DNA from: Candidatus Omnitrophota bacterium | Lineage (GTDB): Bacteria; CAIJMQ01 | DNA length: 64,000 nucleotides | Direction of reading: 5' to 3' | NCBI GenBank assembly: GCA_018812925.1 | Contig: JAHJCU010000003.1 | Location: forward strand, 1 to 64,000 | Shown: one piece after another, positions 30,336 to 40,122 of the stretch | Numbering within the stretch: position 1 is the stretch's first letter | Layout: each line of letters starts with the position of its first letter | The notes under the pieces: model-generated | The model's database searches: none | Seen by the model: the letters and a program-made list of their open reading frames with translations, nothing else | What the model was told of the DNA's origin: nothing | Program-made: the position numbers and the translations under genes

Positions 30336-31847
30336 ATGAGATTAATAAAAAAGTTAGGTCTTTTAGGATTGATTTTTTCTATATGCTGTCTTTTTTCCGT
30401 TTGTGTTTTTTCCGCGGATTCTTCCCTGGAAGCAGATAAAGAATTGAACGCAGGAATCCTTTTGTTAAAAGTCGGGGATTATGACGAAGCTCTAGAAAAA
30501 TTCCTAAAGGTGTTGGATGTTGACCCCATAAATGCAGAAGCTTATTACTATTTGGGAATGACCTATTCTCAAATGGAAGACTTCTATAAAGCGATTTCTT
30601 ATTATCAGAAAGCTCTGATATTAAATCCGCAGTTAACAAAAATACATTTTCAGCTTGGCGTTGCTTATTATCAACTAAAACAATACGCAAACGCGTTAGA
30701 ATCCTTGTCGCAAGCGGAAAAATATTCGCCGGAAGATGCCATGGTCTATTATTATCAAGCCTCGACATATTACGGTATGAAAAGATATTACAAAGCTGTT
30801 GCCCCTTTTAAAAAAGTGAGAGAACTTGACCCTGCGCTTACGGTTTTGTCTTACTATTGGCAGGGCGTATCTCTTTTTCATCAGGGTTTATATAATGAAG
30901 CGCAGTTTAATTTATATCAGGTAAAACGTCTTTCTTCCGATTCACAACTTGGCAAATCTGCCGATGAATTTTTACGCGCAATAGAAAAACAAACCAAACC
31001 TTTAAGTTTGAAAGCAAGTCTTGGCGTGGAATATGACGATAACGTTACTTTACAATCAGCGGATGACGATGCTTCGACGGTCTCCGACAAAGAAGACGAA
31101 AGAGCTGTTGTTAATCTAAAACTTGCGCATCGTACTTTTGTAGAACCGGGAGAAATAGGGATTTCTTATTCGTTTTATCAGTCCATGCACCAGGATTTGA
31201 CCGAATACAATGTTCAGGGACATACAGGTTCGCTGTATTTTGCTTCAAATTTGCGCCCCTTCCAACCGTCTGTACAATATAGTTATGACTATTATTTTGT
31301 TGACAACGACGAATATTTGGCGAAACATACTCTTACTCCTTCTTTAAATATTTCCGTATTCTCGCCGAATATAACACAAGTATATTTCCAATATGAAAAC
31401 TTAAATTATCTTATAGATGTGGAGGAAGATGAATATGACAGAAGCGGCTATGCCGGTGCAATCGGCGTAAGCCAATATTTTTCTATCATAGATGGTAAAG
31501 GTTACATAAAACTCAGCGGTGAATATAAAAACAATGATGCTCAAGGAGATGATTGGGATTATTCGGAACCCAAAGTCAGGTTAAGCGTATACGCTCCGAC
31601 TCCGATTGACAAAATGAATGTAGAAATCGGAGGTGAACAGTCATACAGTAATTTTAATAATGAAGACTCGTTTTATGAGCAAACCAGAAAAGACACAACT
31701 TCAAGCGGATGGCTGGAACTCATATACAAATTAAACAACAATTGGAGCGTCGCTTTGAATTATAAACATATCAACAATAACTCCAATATTGATTTTTACG
31801 AATATAAAAGAAACATCACTTCGTTATTTTTAAGTTGCAGTTTTTAA
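30336..31847 (+). CDS. TPR-repeat secreted/outer-membrane protein with beta-rich C-terminal half
   Basis: Signal peptide; TPRs (AEAYYYLGMTYSQMEDFYKAISYYQKALILNP); C-terminal alternating aromatic beta-barrel-like sequence. Confidence 0.85.
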   Translation: MRLIKKLGLLGLIFSICCLFSVCVFSADSSLEADKELNAGILLLKVGDYDEALEKFLKVLDVDPINAEAYYYLGMTYSQMEDFYKAISYYQKALILNPQLTKIHFQLGVAYYQLKQYANALESLSQAEKYSPEDAMVYYYQASTYYGMKRYYKAVAPFKKVRELDPALTVLSYYWQGVSLFHQGLYNEAQFNLYQVKRLSSDSQLGKSADEFLRAIEKQTKPLSLKASLGVEYDDNVTLQSADDDASTVSDKEDERAVVNLKLAHRTFVEPGEIGISYSFYQSMHQDLTEYNVQGHTGSLYFASNLRPFQPSVQYSYDYYFVDNDEYLAKHTLTPSLNISVFSPNITQVYFQYENLNYLIDVEEDEYDRSGYAGAIGVSQYFSIIDGKGYIKLSGEYKNNDAQGDDWDYSEPKVRLSVYAPTPIDKMNVEIGGEQSYSNFNNEDSFYEQTRKDTTSSGWLELIYKLNNNWSVALNYKHINNNSNIDFYEYKRNITSLFLSCSF

Positions 31848-31881
31848 TCGGAACACAGTTCCGGTTAAAGGGAGGTTTAAA

Positions 31882-32721
31882 ATGAATAAAAATATTTTAA
31901 CAATGGTTTTGATAACAGTTTTAATGTTTACAGGCGTTGCAGGCGCTTTGTTCTCCCAGGAAGCAATCGGCAAAGTTGTTTCTTTACAGGGTAGTGTAGA
32001 GGCGAAACTTGATGAAGACGGAGCGTGGAGGGCGTTAAGTAAAAAAAGCGACGTTTACGAAAAAGATACTATTAAAACCGGCGAAGATTCCAAAGTAGTT
32101 CTTTTCTTCATTGACGAAACGAATGTCTCTATAGGACCCGAGACGACTATAAAAATAGAAAAACTTATATATTCTCCGGCCCAAAACCATCGGGAAGGCA
32201 AAATGAATGTTGTTATGGGAAAGGCAAGATTTAATGTAGGAAAACTTTTCTCCAAGGATTCATCTTTTGAAGTCCGTACGCCTACGGCGGTAGCGGGAGT
32301 CAAAGGAACAAGTTTTATCGTTAATGTAACATCCGAACAATTGACGCAACTGCTCGGTTTAAGCGGGGTCGTGACCGTAACAAGTATTTCACCCGAAATC
32401 GGAGGCGAAATGCTTTTGACAAGCGGCTTTATTATATCGGTTGAAGACGGCGCGCCGCCCGGCGACCCGATACCTATAAGTTTTGACGAATTGTTGGATT
32501 TCCTCCAAAACTTAGGACTTATTAATGGTGGAGATGACGGTGGTGGAGGTGGCACCGGAAATGTCGGCGGAAATAATTTTGGAGATTTGAGGCCCGGCGG
32601 TGGTACGGGTGGTGGACAGGGTATAATTAACCAGCCGTTGGGAGGAAATCCTCCAGCCGGTGGACCGCTTCCCGAACCGCCTGAACCGCCTTATGAACCA
32701 CCTAATGGTATTGAAGATTAA
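31882..32721 (+). CDS. FecR domain secreted protein with Gly/Pro-rich C-terminus
   Basis: GKVVSLQGSVEAKLDEDGAWRALSKKSDVYEKDTIKTGEDSKVVLFFIDETNVSIGPETTIKI, FEVRTPTAVAGVKGTSF. Confidence 0.9.
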   Translation: MNKNILTMVLITVLMFTGVAGALFSQEAIGKVVSLQGSVEAKLDEDGAWRALSKKSDVYEKDTIKTGEDSKVVLFFIDETNVSIGPETTIKIEKLIYSPAQNHREGKMNVVMGKARFNVGKLFSKDSSFEVRTPTAVAGVKGTSFIVNVTSEQLTQLLGLSGVVTVTSISPEIGGEMLLTSGFIISVEDGAPPGDPIPISFDELLDFLQNLGLINGGDDGGGGGTGNVGGNNFGDLRPGGGTGGGQGIINQPLGGNPPAGGPLPEPPEPPYEPPNGIED

Positions 32722-32768
32722 CACAATAGATATTTAGTGAAACAGTTATTTAAAGAGGTGAAATAGAT

Positions 32769-35700
32769 ATGTGTAAAAAATTAAATTTAATCGGCAAAAA
32801 GTTCCTACCGTCGCTATTTGTAGTTTTTGCTTTGATTTGTTTTACTGTACCTCTTCACGCTCAAGAGCACCCATGGACTGTTATGGTCTATATGGCGGCT
32901 GGTGGAGATTTGCAAGAAACAGCTCTTGCTGATTCGGTAATAATATCGGCAGGTGGTTCGGAAGACGTTACTACTGCAGTATATTTAGATGGAGATGGGA
33001 GCGATGCTCCGACGTTAGTGAGTTTTGTCCAAACCACTGTGGCGGCGAACTCTGCTTCCAATTATGCTCTTATTTTATGGAATGCGGCAAGTCTTTATGG
33101 CGGTGAAGGAAAACTTTCCATAGCGGAAGTGAGAGAAGCTTTGACAAGTTTAGATGGTGTAAGCATAAACCTTGTAGGTTTTGATGGCGGCTCTATGGGT
33201 ATGCTTGAATCCGCTTACGAAATAAAAGATTATGCCGATGTAATGGTCGCTTCCGAAAAATACCAAATCCCAGGAACATGGCCATATCAACAAATTTTAG
33301 AAGAGTTAGTCGCCGATACGGAAATAACCGCTGCCCAATTATCCCAAACGATAGTGGAGAAATATGAAGAGGATACCGATAACGCTGATAACACTCTTTC
33401 ATCAGTCCTTCTTGCAAACTATTCCACCCATGACCTTGCAGGCACCTGGTATATAAATTCTTTGCAGTGTGGCTCAGACGAAGGGGATTGCGATGCGTTT
33501 TTTGGCGGGATGGATATAAGTGAAACAGGAGTGGTAGAGCAATGGTATGGAGAGGAATTTGAATCGGACGATATGCCTACTAAAATTTATATAGATTCTG
33601 ATGGCTTTGTATGGATTGACAGCGACGAATATTTTTATGGTTTTATGTCGCCGGATAAAAAAACGGTTACAGCAACAATTAGCGACGATGATGGTTACGA
33701 TACGGCGCAGATTATTGTTTTGCAAAAAAGAGATGAGGATGTGGATTTTACGCTTTCCGACCTTGCAGGCGACTGGGACATGCATTCTTTTAGATGTGAT
33801 GGCTATGGAAATTGTGGCTGGTCGCGTGGAGAGGCAAATATAACATCCGAGGGGGCTATGTCGTGGGTGAACGGCACCTTTGAAGATAGCGATGGGAGCG
33901 CAGAGGATACCAATATTTATCAGCTTTCTATAAATTACGAAGATGAAGGCACTCTTTGGAACGGAATCGTTACCGTTGAAGAAGATACTGGATTTGTCCC
34001 GTTTGGAGCTATGTCCCAGAACAAAAATGTTGTTGTCGGAACGATTGAAGACGAGGGTGAAGGCGGGCAATCCCAAATTGTTATTTTACAAAAGAAAAAC
34101 GGTGTGGCGTTTGAACAATCAGACCTTGAAGGATACTGGAGTATGCACGTGTTAGGGTGCCAGTTTTTTTATGAGTATTGGCAACATATTGGAGCGTCGG
34201 TGCCTGTTACAATAGATTCAGGAGGATATTTTTATATAGGGGAGGTTGAAAGTAGAGTTACTATAACAGGAGACGGTGTTGTTTCTCTTGAAGAAGGCGG
34301 AGCGCTTTTAACGGAGTTTAGCGGAACAATGTCGCAGGACAAGGAAATGATTGTTATAAACGGCGGGGAAGGTGACGCAAGCGATACGCCATATCAATTC
34401 CTTGTTTTCCAAAAAATCAGAGATGTCAGCCCAATTCGGTCCCTTGCTGATGCCGTAAGCGATTTTGCGGATGCGGCGCTATACACCGAACCCGCCCACG
34501 ACGATTGGGATGTTATATTTGCGGCGCAACAACGCTCGGGTTCTTATACCGATTCTGGCGGAAATAGTGTTTCCCGCGATTTGAAAGGTTTTGCGCAGGG
34601 GGTTAGCGATTACGCCAAAAATGAGGATATTTTCCAATCTGCTTATGACGTTAATGAAGCGTTTGACCAATGTATAATCGCGAATCATAGTTCTTCTTCC
34701 AATAAAGACAACGGCCTTTCCATATATTTTCCAAGATGGTATCTGGATTCTGTGGATAGTAATTATGACAACGAACATTTATCATTTCTCGATGATGATG
34801 TGGTTGAGATGTGTAAAGGAATATATGAAGATGGAACGCCCTACATACAGTCATGGGATAACTTTTTAAGTACATACATATCTCCTCCTCATGAACTTGT
34901 TTCAAACCATACAGGAGAATGGATATTCACAAGAAACATTTCCGGCGGGACTACCGCTTCGTCTTATGTTATGGTTTCCTCTACCGTGTTTCCTGATGAT
35001 GCGGATCCATTGTTAGATGATTTGGGTAGTTACGATACGGAACTGTGGCGTGCTTTCAGATGGAATCCTACTCTTGAACCGGCAGGTTACGAGGAATATC
35101 CTTTTAATGATTTTGGAGATTATGTGGTGGAAGGGGAACTTGCCGCTTATTATTCTGAAGAAGGATATAATTATATGGAACCAGGCGCTGGTTTATGGCT
35201 TATTTCGCGCAACGATGTCACTTTAGATGTAATCGGCTCTTTGCAAGAAACCAATTCTCCGTATGAAATTTATCTTTATCCCGACTGGAACCAGATTGGC
35301 ACTCCGTTTAATTTCCAAATAGATTGGAATACAGTAGAAGTTTCTTCTTATGGTGAAAGAGAAGGAGATGTTTATGGTATCCTATCTGATGAAAATACCT
35401 TTACATCCCATATGCTTTGGAGATATTCAAACGGAAATTATAGCGGCTCTACTGTCGTTGCTGTTATGATACCTGGCGAGGGTTATTGGATTTACAGTAA
35501 TGACTATGCAACTTTATGGGTTAATCCTGTTCGTAGCAGTATATCTAACGATTTTATTCCGTTATTGGAGTGGACTCTTACTTTATTTGCAAAAGCAAGC
35601 GGAGAAGAAATGCCTCCTCCACCTCCGGGAGGAATGGAGCCGGAATCTGATGAAGAAGGTAGTAGCGGTGGCACAAGCGGATGTTTTATCGCAACTGCTT

Positions 35701-35918
35701 GTTTTGGTTCACCTATGTCGGGAGAAGTTAGTATCTTGAGAAATTTTAGGGATACATATCTATTGACTAATCCTATCGGACAATTATTCGTTTCTACATA
35801 TTACAGATATTCTCCAAAAGTTGCGGATTTCATAGCAAAACACGAATTCTTGAAAGTTTTGGTTAGAACGAGTTTATATCCTGTTGTTAAAAGTTGTAAG
35901 TTGGCTATAGAAGATTAA
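32769..35918 (+). CDS. Clostripain (C11)-like secreted protein, catalytic residues apparently lost, with internal repeats and CFI-box C-terminus
   Basis: PWTVMVYMAAGGDLQ..., GFDGGSMGMLESAYEI (canonical DACLM absent), LILWNAASL (canonical WDHGxG absent), GLSIYFP; C-term GCFIATACFGSPMSGEV. Confidence 0.82.
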   Translation: MCKKLNLIGKKFLPSLFVVFALICFTVPLHAQEHPWTVMVYMAAGGDLQETALADSVIISAGGSEDVTTAVYLDGDGSDAPTLVSFVQTTVAANSASNYALILWNAASLYGGEGKLSIAEVREALTSLDGVSINLVGFDGGSMGMLESAYEIKDYADVMVASEKYQIPGTWPYQQILEELVADTEITAAQLSQTIVEKYEEDTDNADNTLSSVLLANYSTHDLAGTWYINSLQCGSDEGDCDAFFGGMDISETGVVEQWYGEEFESDDMPTKIYIDSDGFVWIDSDEYFYGFMSPDKKTVTATISDDDGYDTAQIIVLQKRDEDVDFTLSDLAGDWDMHSFRCDGYGNCGWSRGEANITSEGAMSWVNGTFEDSDGSAEDTNIYQLSINYEDEGTLWNGIVTVEEDTGFVPFGAMSQNKNVVVGTIEDEGEGGQSQIVILQKKNGVAFEQSDLEGYWSMHVLGCQFFYEYWQHIGASVPVTIDSGGYFYIGEVESRVTITGDGVVSLEEGGALLTEFSGTMSQDKEMIVINGGEGDASDTPYQFLVFQKIRDVSPIRSLADAVSDFADAALYTEPAHDDWDVIFAAQQRSGSYTDSGGNSVSRDLKGFAQGVSDYAKNEDIFQSAYDVNEAFDQCIIANHSSSSNKDNGLSIYFPRWYLDSVDSNYDNEHLSFLDDDVVEMCKGIYEDGTPYIQSWDNFLSTYISPPHELVSNHTGEWIFTRNISGGTTASSYVMVSSTVFPDDADPLLDDLGSYDTELWRAFRWNPTLEPAGYEEYPFNDFGDYVVEGELAAYYSEEGYNYMEPGAGLWLISRNDVTLDVIGSLQETNSPYEIYLYPDWNQIGTPFNFQIDWNTVEVSSYGEREGDVYGILSDENTFTSHMLWRYSNGNYSGSTVVAVMIPGEGYWIYSNDYATLWVNPVRSSISNDFIPLLEWTLTLFAKASGEEMPPPPPGGMEPESDEEGSSGGTSGCFIATACFGSPMSGEVSILRNFRDTYLLTNPIGQLFVSTYYRYSPKVADFIAKHEFLKVLVRTSLYPVVKSCKLAIED

Positions 35919-35923
35919 TTCGT

Positions 35924-35955
35924 CCCCACGCTGAAAATTCGGCGTGGGGTTTTTT
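35924..35955 (+). terminator. Rho-independent terminator
   Basis: CCCCACGC(35924-35931)/GCGTGGGG(35942-35949) stem followed by TTTTTT. Confidence 0.9.
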
Positions 35956-35966
35956 CTTTCTGAAAA

Positions 35967-38189
35967 TTGAAAAAACTCCGTGTAATCAATTCCTATACTA
36001 TCGGCTTTTTCACCATCGCAGTAATCGTTTTCCTTTATTTCGTCCCGATCGATTTCATTAACCAACTTGAACTGAAAACATTTGATTTAAGATTTAAAAT
36101 TTTTCAGGAAACAATTCCCTCGCAAAATATCGTTATCGTTACCATAGACAACAAGTCGGAAGATAAAATCGGACGATTCCCCTGGTCCAGAGACACATAT
36201 GCAAAGGTTATAGATAACTTAAATAAATGGGGCGCTAAAGTAATAGGAATAGATGTTCTTTTCTCGATGGCAGAAGATAATCCGTTATCGGAGGTTCTTA
36301 ATAAAACAGATTTAAAAGATAGGGTTTCCGAAGACCTTATAGAAGAATACAGGAAGAAATTCGATAACGATAAAATCTTGACTGATTCGATAAAAAAAGC
36401 CGGCAATGTAGTGCTTGGGTATTATTTTTTGACAGAGGGCGATGAGCAGGTAAAACACATTACGGAAGCTGAAAAACAAAAGGCAAAGAGATTAATCTCA
36501 AAAGCTCAAATTTCTTTGGTAAGTTCCGGTGTTAAAGGCGATGAGAAATTCCTCCTTCGCAGAGGATATGGAATAGAGACAAGTATTGAGCAAATATCTC
36601 GCGCTTGTAAAAACTACGGATTCTTAAACATATTCCCCGATTCGGATGGGGTCTTGAGAAAAGTCACGTTTCCGATGAAATATGAACACGAAAAAGACTG
36701 GTATGCTTCGTTCCCATTGCAGATATTAAAAAATTATTTTGATGAAAATATACAGCTCGGAGTTTCTAATAATGGCATATCAGCTCTTGCTTTGGGAGAA
36801 AAAATTATTCCCGTTGATGCGAGCGGGGCGTTATTTGTAGATTACAGCGTTAGTTCCCAATCTTTCCCTACCGAATCTTTTGTAGATGTTATGACCGGAA
36901 CAGTTGATAATCCCGCGAAATTCAAGGATAAAATTGTTCTAATAGGAATAACAGACCCGGGTCTTGTTCGTGATACCTGGCCTACGCCGACCGAGACGGT
37001 AGTCCCGGGCATAAAAATACACGCGCAGACAATAGATACTGTTCTTAATAACAGATTCATATCTTATGCCCGCACAATGATGAACGGTGAATTTGTGTAT
37101 TCTTCCGACGGAATAAACATTTTAAATCTTTTAGCCATAATTCTGTTAGGCGCAATACTAATTTTTGCTATTCCGAAAGTTTCTCAAGCAAGTTACGGAG
37201 CTTATATAAGTTTGTTGCTTGTTGCAGGTTATAGTTTTGCTGGGTTTTATTTATTTCATAATATGAAAATACGGCTAAATATGTTCTATCCGCTTTCAAG
37301 CATTGCTCTTGTTTATACGACACAGGCGCTTTACAGAGCGTTGACTACCGAACGAAAGGCGCGCGAAATAAGAGGCGCTTTCCAAACATATGTTCCTCCC
37401 CAAATTGTAGACGAACTTATAAAAAATCCCGAGAAATTAAAACTTGGCGGAGAAAGAAAAACTGTTTCGATACTTTATTCAGATGTAAAGGGTTTTACGA
37501 CTATCTCGGAGAAGCTTTCCCCTGAAGAACTTGTAGAATTTATGAATAATTATCTTACGCCAATGAGCGACATAGTGTTTAAATATGAAGGCACACTTGA
37601 TAAATATATCGGGGATGCTGTATTGGCTTTCTACGGCGCGCCATTGCCGCAGGAAGACCATCCTTTAAGAGTTGTCCTTTCGGCTTTGGATATGATAAGC
37701 GCTCTAAAAGAATTGCGGAAAAAATTAAAAGAAGAAAACAAACCCTCAATAGATGTAGGAATCGGTATCAATACGGGCGAAGTGTCCGTAGGAAACATGG
37801 GTTCTAAGATGCGGCTTGATTATACGATAATGGGGGATAATGTAAATCTTACCCAGCGGATAGAAGAATTGACCAGAATATATAAAAACAATATCTTACT
37901 AAGCGAATATACTTATCAAAAGATAAAAGAAAATATCGTTTGCAGAGAAATTGACGAAGTTACTGTAAGGGGAAAGACGCAAGGTGTAAAAATTTATGAA
38001 CCGATTTGCAGGAAGGAAGAAATAACTCCTGAAATCGAAAATATTGTTAAACATTTTGAAGCGGGGCTAAAACTTTATAAATCGGGTGAATTTTCTTCCG
38101 CAGGGAAAGAATTTTCACAAGTATTGCAAATTGTCCCTGAAGACGGTCCAAGTAAATATTATTTGGAGAAATGCAGACAAATTAAATAA
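35967..38189 (+). CDS. CHASE2-domain adenylate/guanylate cyclase
   Basis: IVIVTIDNKSEDKIGRFPWSRDTYAKVIDNL, C-term SILYSDVKGFTTISEKLSPEELVEFMNNYL, GDAVLAFYGAP, GIGINTGEVSVGNMGS. Confidence 0.95.
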   Translation: MKKLRVINSYTIGFFTIAVIVFLYFVPIDFINQLELKTFDLRFKIFQETIPSQNIVIVTIDNKSEDKIGRFPWSRDTYAKVIDNLNKWGAKVIGIDVLFSMAEDNPLSEVLNKTDLKDRVSEDLIEEYRKKFDNDKILTDSIKKAGNVVLGYYFLTEGDEQVKHITEAEKQKAKRLISKAQISLVSSGVKGDEKFLLRRGYGIETSIEQISRACKNYGFLNIFPDSDGVLRKVTFPMKYEHEKDWYASFPLQILKNYFDENIQLGVSNNGISALALGEKIIPVDASGALFVDYSVSSQSFPTESFVDVMTGTVDNPAKFKDKIVLIGITDPGLVRDTWPTPTETVVPGIKIHAQTIDTVLNNRFISYARTMMNGEFVYSSDGINILNLLAIILLGAILIFAIPKVSQASYGAYISLLLVAGYSFAGFYLFHNMKIRLNMFYPLSSIALVYTTQALYRALTTERKAREIRGAFQTYVPPQIVDELIKNPEKLKLGGERKTVSILYSDVKGFTTISEKLSPEELVEFMNNYLTPMSDIVFKYEGTLDKYIGDAVLAFYGAPLPQEDHPLRVVLSALDMISALKELRKKLKEENKPSIDVGIGINTGEVSVGNMGSKMRLDYTIMGDNVNLTQRIEELTRIYKNNILLSEYTYQKIKENIVCREIDEVTVRGKTQGVKIYEPICRKEEITPEIENIVKHFEAGLKLYKSGEFSSAGKEFSQVLQIVPEDGPSKYYLEKCRQIK

Positions 38190-38211
38190 GAATTAATAGA
38201 GATTTAAAAAT

Positions 38212-38263
38212 AATTATCTGCTATCATGAACTCATTAAGAGTAACTGTTCAATGATATATATT
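38212..38263 (+). promoter_or_regulatory. 52-bp promoter/attI-like block, copy 1
   Basis: aattatctgctatcatgaactcattaagagtaactgttcaatgatatatatt; 47/52 identical to 42127-42178; extended -10 TGcTATCAT at 38219-38227; ends at the cassette-1 junction. Confidence 0.55.
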
Positions 38264-38277
38264 CGGTGGAGGAGAAA

Positions 38278-38796
38278 ATGAAGAAGAGTAACTGGATTGC
38301 CATCATTGCTCTTGTTGCTCTGGTCGCAGGCGAGGCTATTGCTGCCCCCGGAATGCAGAAGGTGGAATACCTGTCTGATTCAATCGCACAGAAGGACGGA
38401 AAGGTGATCAAACTTCTCGGTGGTTCAAGCTGGGTGTTGTCGTCACCGACTCTTGCGCTAGTGACTGACGACATCATCATTGTGTTTCAGGATGTCGTGT
38501 TGAAAAACAAGAAGACGGTAAAGGTAGCCATCGCCTACGTCGATGGTGACGAGATCATTGCGACTCATGCTGGCGGGACATACGCCACAAGCACCGGGTT
38601 CCTGACTGCCGTAGTCGAGTCACTGGGAGATGGTGCCGTCCTCAAGTTGGCGGACGGTTCACTCTTGTCCATTCCGCAGTATGACCGATACGACACGGGT
38701 TGGTGGTTGCCGCCATACAAAGCGCTGCTGACCGGCAATCGGATGTACCTCTGGAATCTGAAGAAAGGCAAGCGTGTCTGGGTCCAGATGAAGTAG
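38278..38796 (+). CDS. Cassette 1: secreted hypothetical protein, GC-rich codon usage
   Basis: RBS ggagg at 38268; MKKSNWIAIIALVALVAGEAIAAPG signal peptide. Confidence 0.8.
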   Translation: MKKSNWIAIIALVALVAGEAIAAPGMQKVEYLSDSIAQKDGKVIKLLGGSSWVLSSPTLALVTDDIIIVFQDVVLKNKKTVKVAIAYVDGDEIIATHAGGTYATSTGFLTAVVESLGDGAVLKLADGSLLSIPQYDRYDTGWWLPPYKALLTGNRMYLWNLKKGKRVWVQMK

Positions 38797-38801
38797 AAAC
38801 C

Positions 38802-38859
38802 ACCAAACCAAGCACTGCACGGTACGGCGTACCGCCGCCCGTGAGGGGCGACGTTAGAG
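38802..38859 (+). repeat. attC-like site 1
   Basis: ACCAAACCAAGCACTGCACGG...CCCGTGAGGGGCGACGTTAGAG; L'' GCACTGCACGG vs L' CCGTGAGGGGC imperfect inverted repeat; core GTTAGAG. Confidence 0.65.
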
Positions 38860-38869
38860 GTAAATAAAA

Positions 38870-39388
38870 ATGGATCCAATAGCATTTAGTTTACATATTC
38901 AAGACTTAGAAAATAAATGCAATTTGCCTCAAGGCTTTATGCATTCGCTACCAAATGAAAATGACTGGAGCTTTATCATTAAGACCTATGCTATTTTTGA
39001 AGCCTTGCTGTCTGAATTGATTGCTAAAATATCTGTTAAACCGGAATTGCGATCTTTTTTTCTGAAGCTCGATATGTGTTCGAATCCTATTGGTAAATTA
39101 GCTTTGTTAAAAAAGTTATCGCTACTAGAGGAACCTGAATGTAAATTCATACGTGCTTTATCTGATTTACGAAATATTTACGCGCACAATATTAAAAAGA
39201 TTTCAGCCTCCATAGAAGATACCATCGTTTCATTCCCATCTGATAAACAAAAAAAGATAGTTCAAGATTTGAGTTTTAGTTTGCACAAAAAAGATGATTT
39301 CGAAAAAAATAAAAAACAATGCATTTGGGTTGCGTCAGTTATGTTGTTGTGTCAAATAAATGAAAGAACGTATAAGAAAACTCTATAA
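38870..39388 (+). CDS. Cassette 2: HEPN-like hypothetical protein
   Basis: All-helical appearance; LSDLRNIYAHNI = R-x4-H HEPN signature. Confidence 0.7.
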   Translation: MDPIAFSLHIQDLENKCNLPQGFMHSLPNENDWSFIIKTYAIFEALLSELIAKISVKPELRSFFLKLDMCSNPIGKLALLKKLSLLEEPECKFIRALSDLRNIYAHNIKKISASIEDTIVSFPSDKQKKIVQDLSFSLHKKDDFEKNKKQCIWVASVMLLCQINERTYKKTL

Positions 39389-39467
39389 CAAATCAATCGA
39401 GCGGACAATCCTCGCCGCTAAATCGGATTCGGGAAGGCTCGTCACGCCGCTGATTTTTATGTTATAG
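39383..39467 (+). repeat. attC-like site 2
   Basis: CTATAAC(39383-39389)...GTTATAG(39461-39467) perfect inverted core sites; AACAAATCAATCGAGCGGAC...GCCGCTGATTTTTAT arms. Confidence 0.85.
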
Positions 39468-39480
39468 GAAAAAATGAAAA

Positions 39481-40119
39481 ATGAATATAACTCCTAATAT
39501 TCTCAAAAACAAGTTTGAAATGAGTGCGAAAGATATAAATACGTGGATATTAAATAAAGACTGGGCTTTCGATATAGATTTCGATAACGGGAAAATTAGC
39601 TTATTTCGTGAAAGAAACAAAAATGAATATACCTGTAGATTTGCTCCAAAAGGCATTGAAGTTTGTTACTTGGCACAAGACCCCGTTGAAAGAGAAAAAG
39701 AAGTAGGCGGTTCGAAACAAACAAAAAAAGTATATTTTATTAATAAAAATTTAAGAATTATTGATTTAAATTTACAGGGTCCAACTAACAGAGTAAATGA
39801 TATAAAAAAATCATTTAAAGGCCTCGAAAAATTAGTAGGCGGAAAAAGAAGCAAAGAAAACTATAAGGATAGTTGTTTATTTGCAAAACACGCAATAGAG
39901 GCAGGATTTGATGGCATTTATTATTCTGTACACCCAGATGAAAAACACACTAGTGAGTTTCAGGAGAAAGTTATTGAAACAATTAAAAAAACAAGCCCCC
40001 ACTTTGAGTTTAATAACGCTATGGGCCCTAAAGAACGACTTGTGATTTTTAAAAATAATAAAGAGATAATAAGCTTTGCTAAAGATAAATATCAAGACCA
40101 AATAAAGTTTGAAAAATAA
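39481..40119 (+). CDS. Cassette 3 gene a: RES-domain-like protein
   Basis: CRFAPKGIEVCYLAQDP...KVYFINKNLRIIDLN...CLFAKHAIEAGFDGIYYSV resembles the RES-family layout. Confidence 0.55.
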   Translation: MNITPNILKNKFEMSAKDINTWILNKDWAFDIDFDNGKISLFRERNKNEYTCRFAPKGIEVCYLAQDPVEREKEVGGSKQTKKVYFINKNLRIIDLNLQGPTNRVNDIKKSFKGLEKLVGGKRSKENYKDSCLFAKHAIEAGFDGIYYSVHPDEKHTSEFQEKVIETIKKTSPHFEFNNAMGPKERLVIFKNNKEIISFAKDKYQDQIKFEK

Positions 40120-40122
40120 ATT

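Noticed and set aside
31850-31866. CGGAACacaGTTCCG hairpin after the TPR gene as terminator
   Set aside because: Short stem, no U-tract, and the next gene lies closely downstream
33474-34076. 200-aa antisense ORF in the clostripain-like gene
   Set aside because: No independent RBS or domain; mirror of the Asp/Glu/Gly-rich repeats
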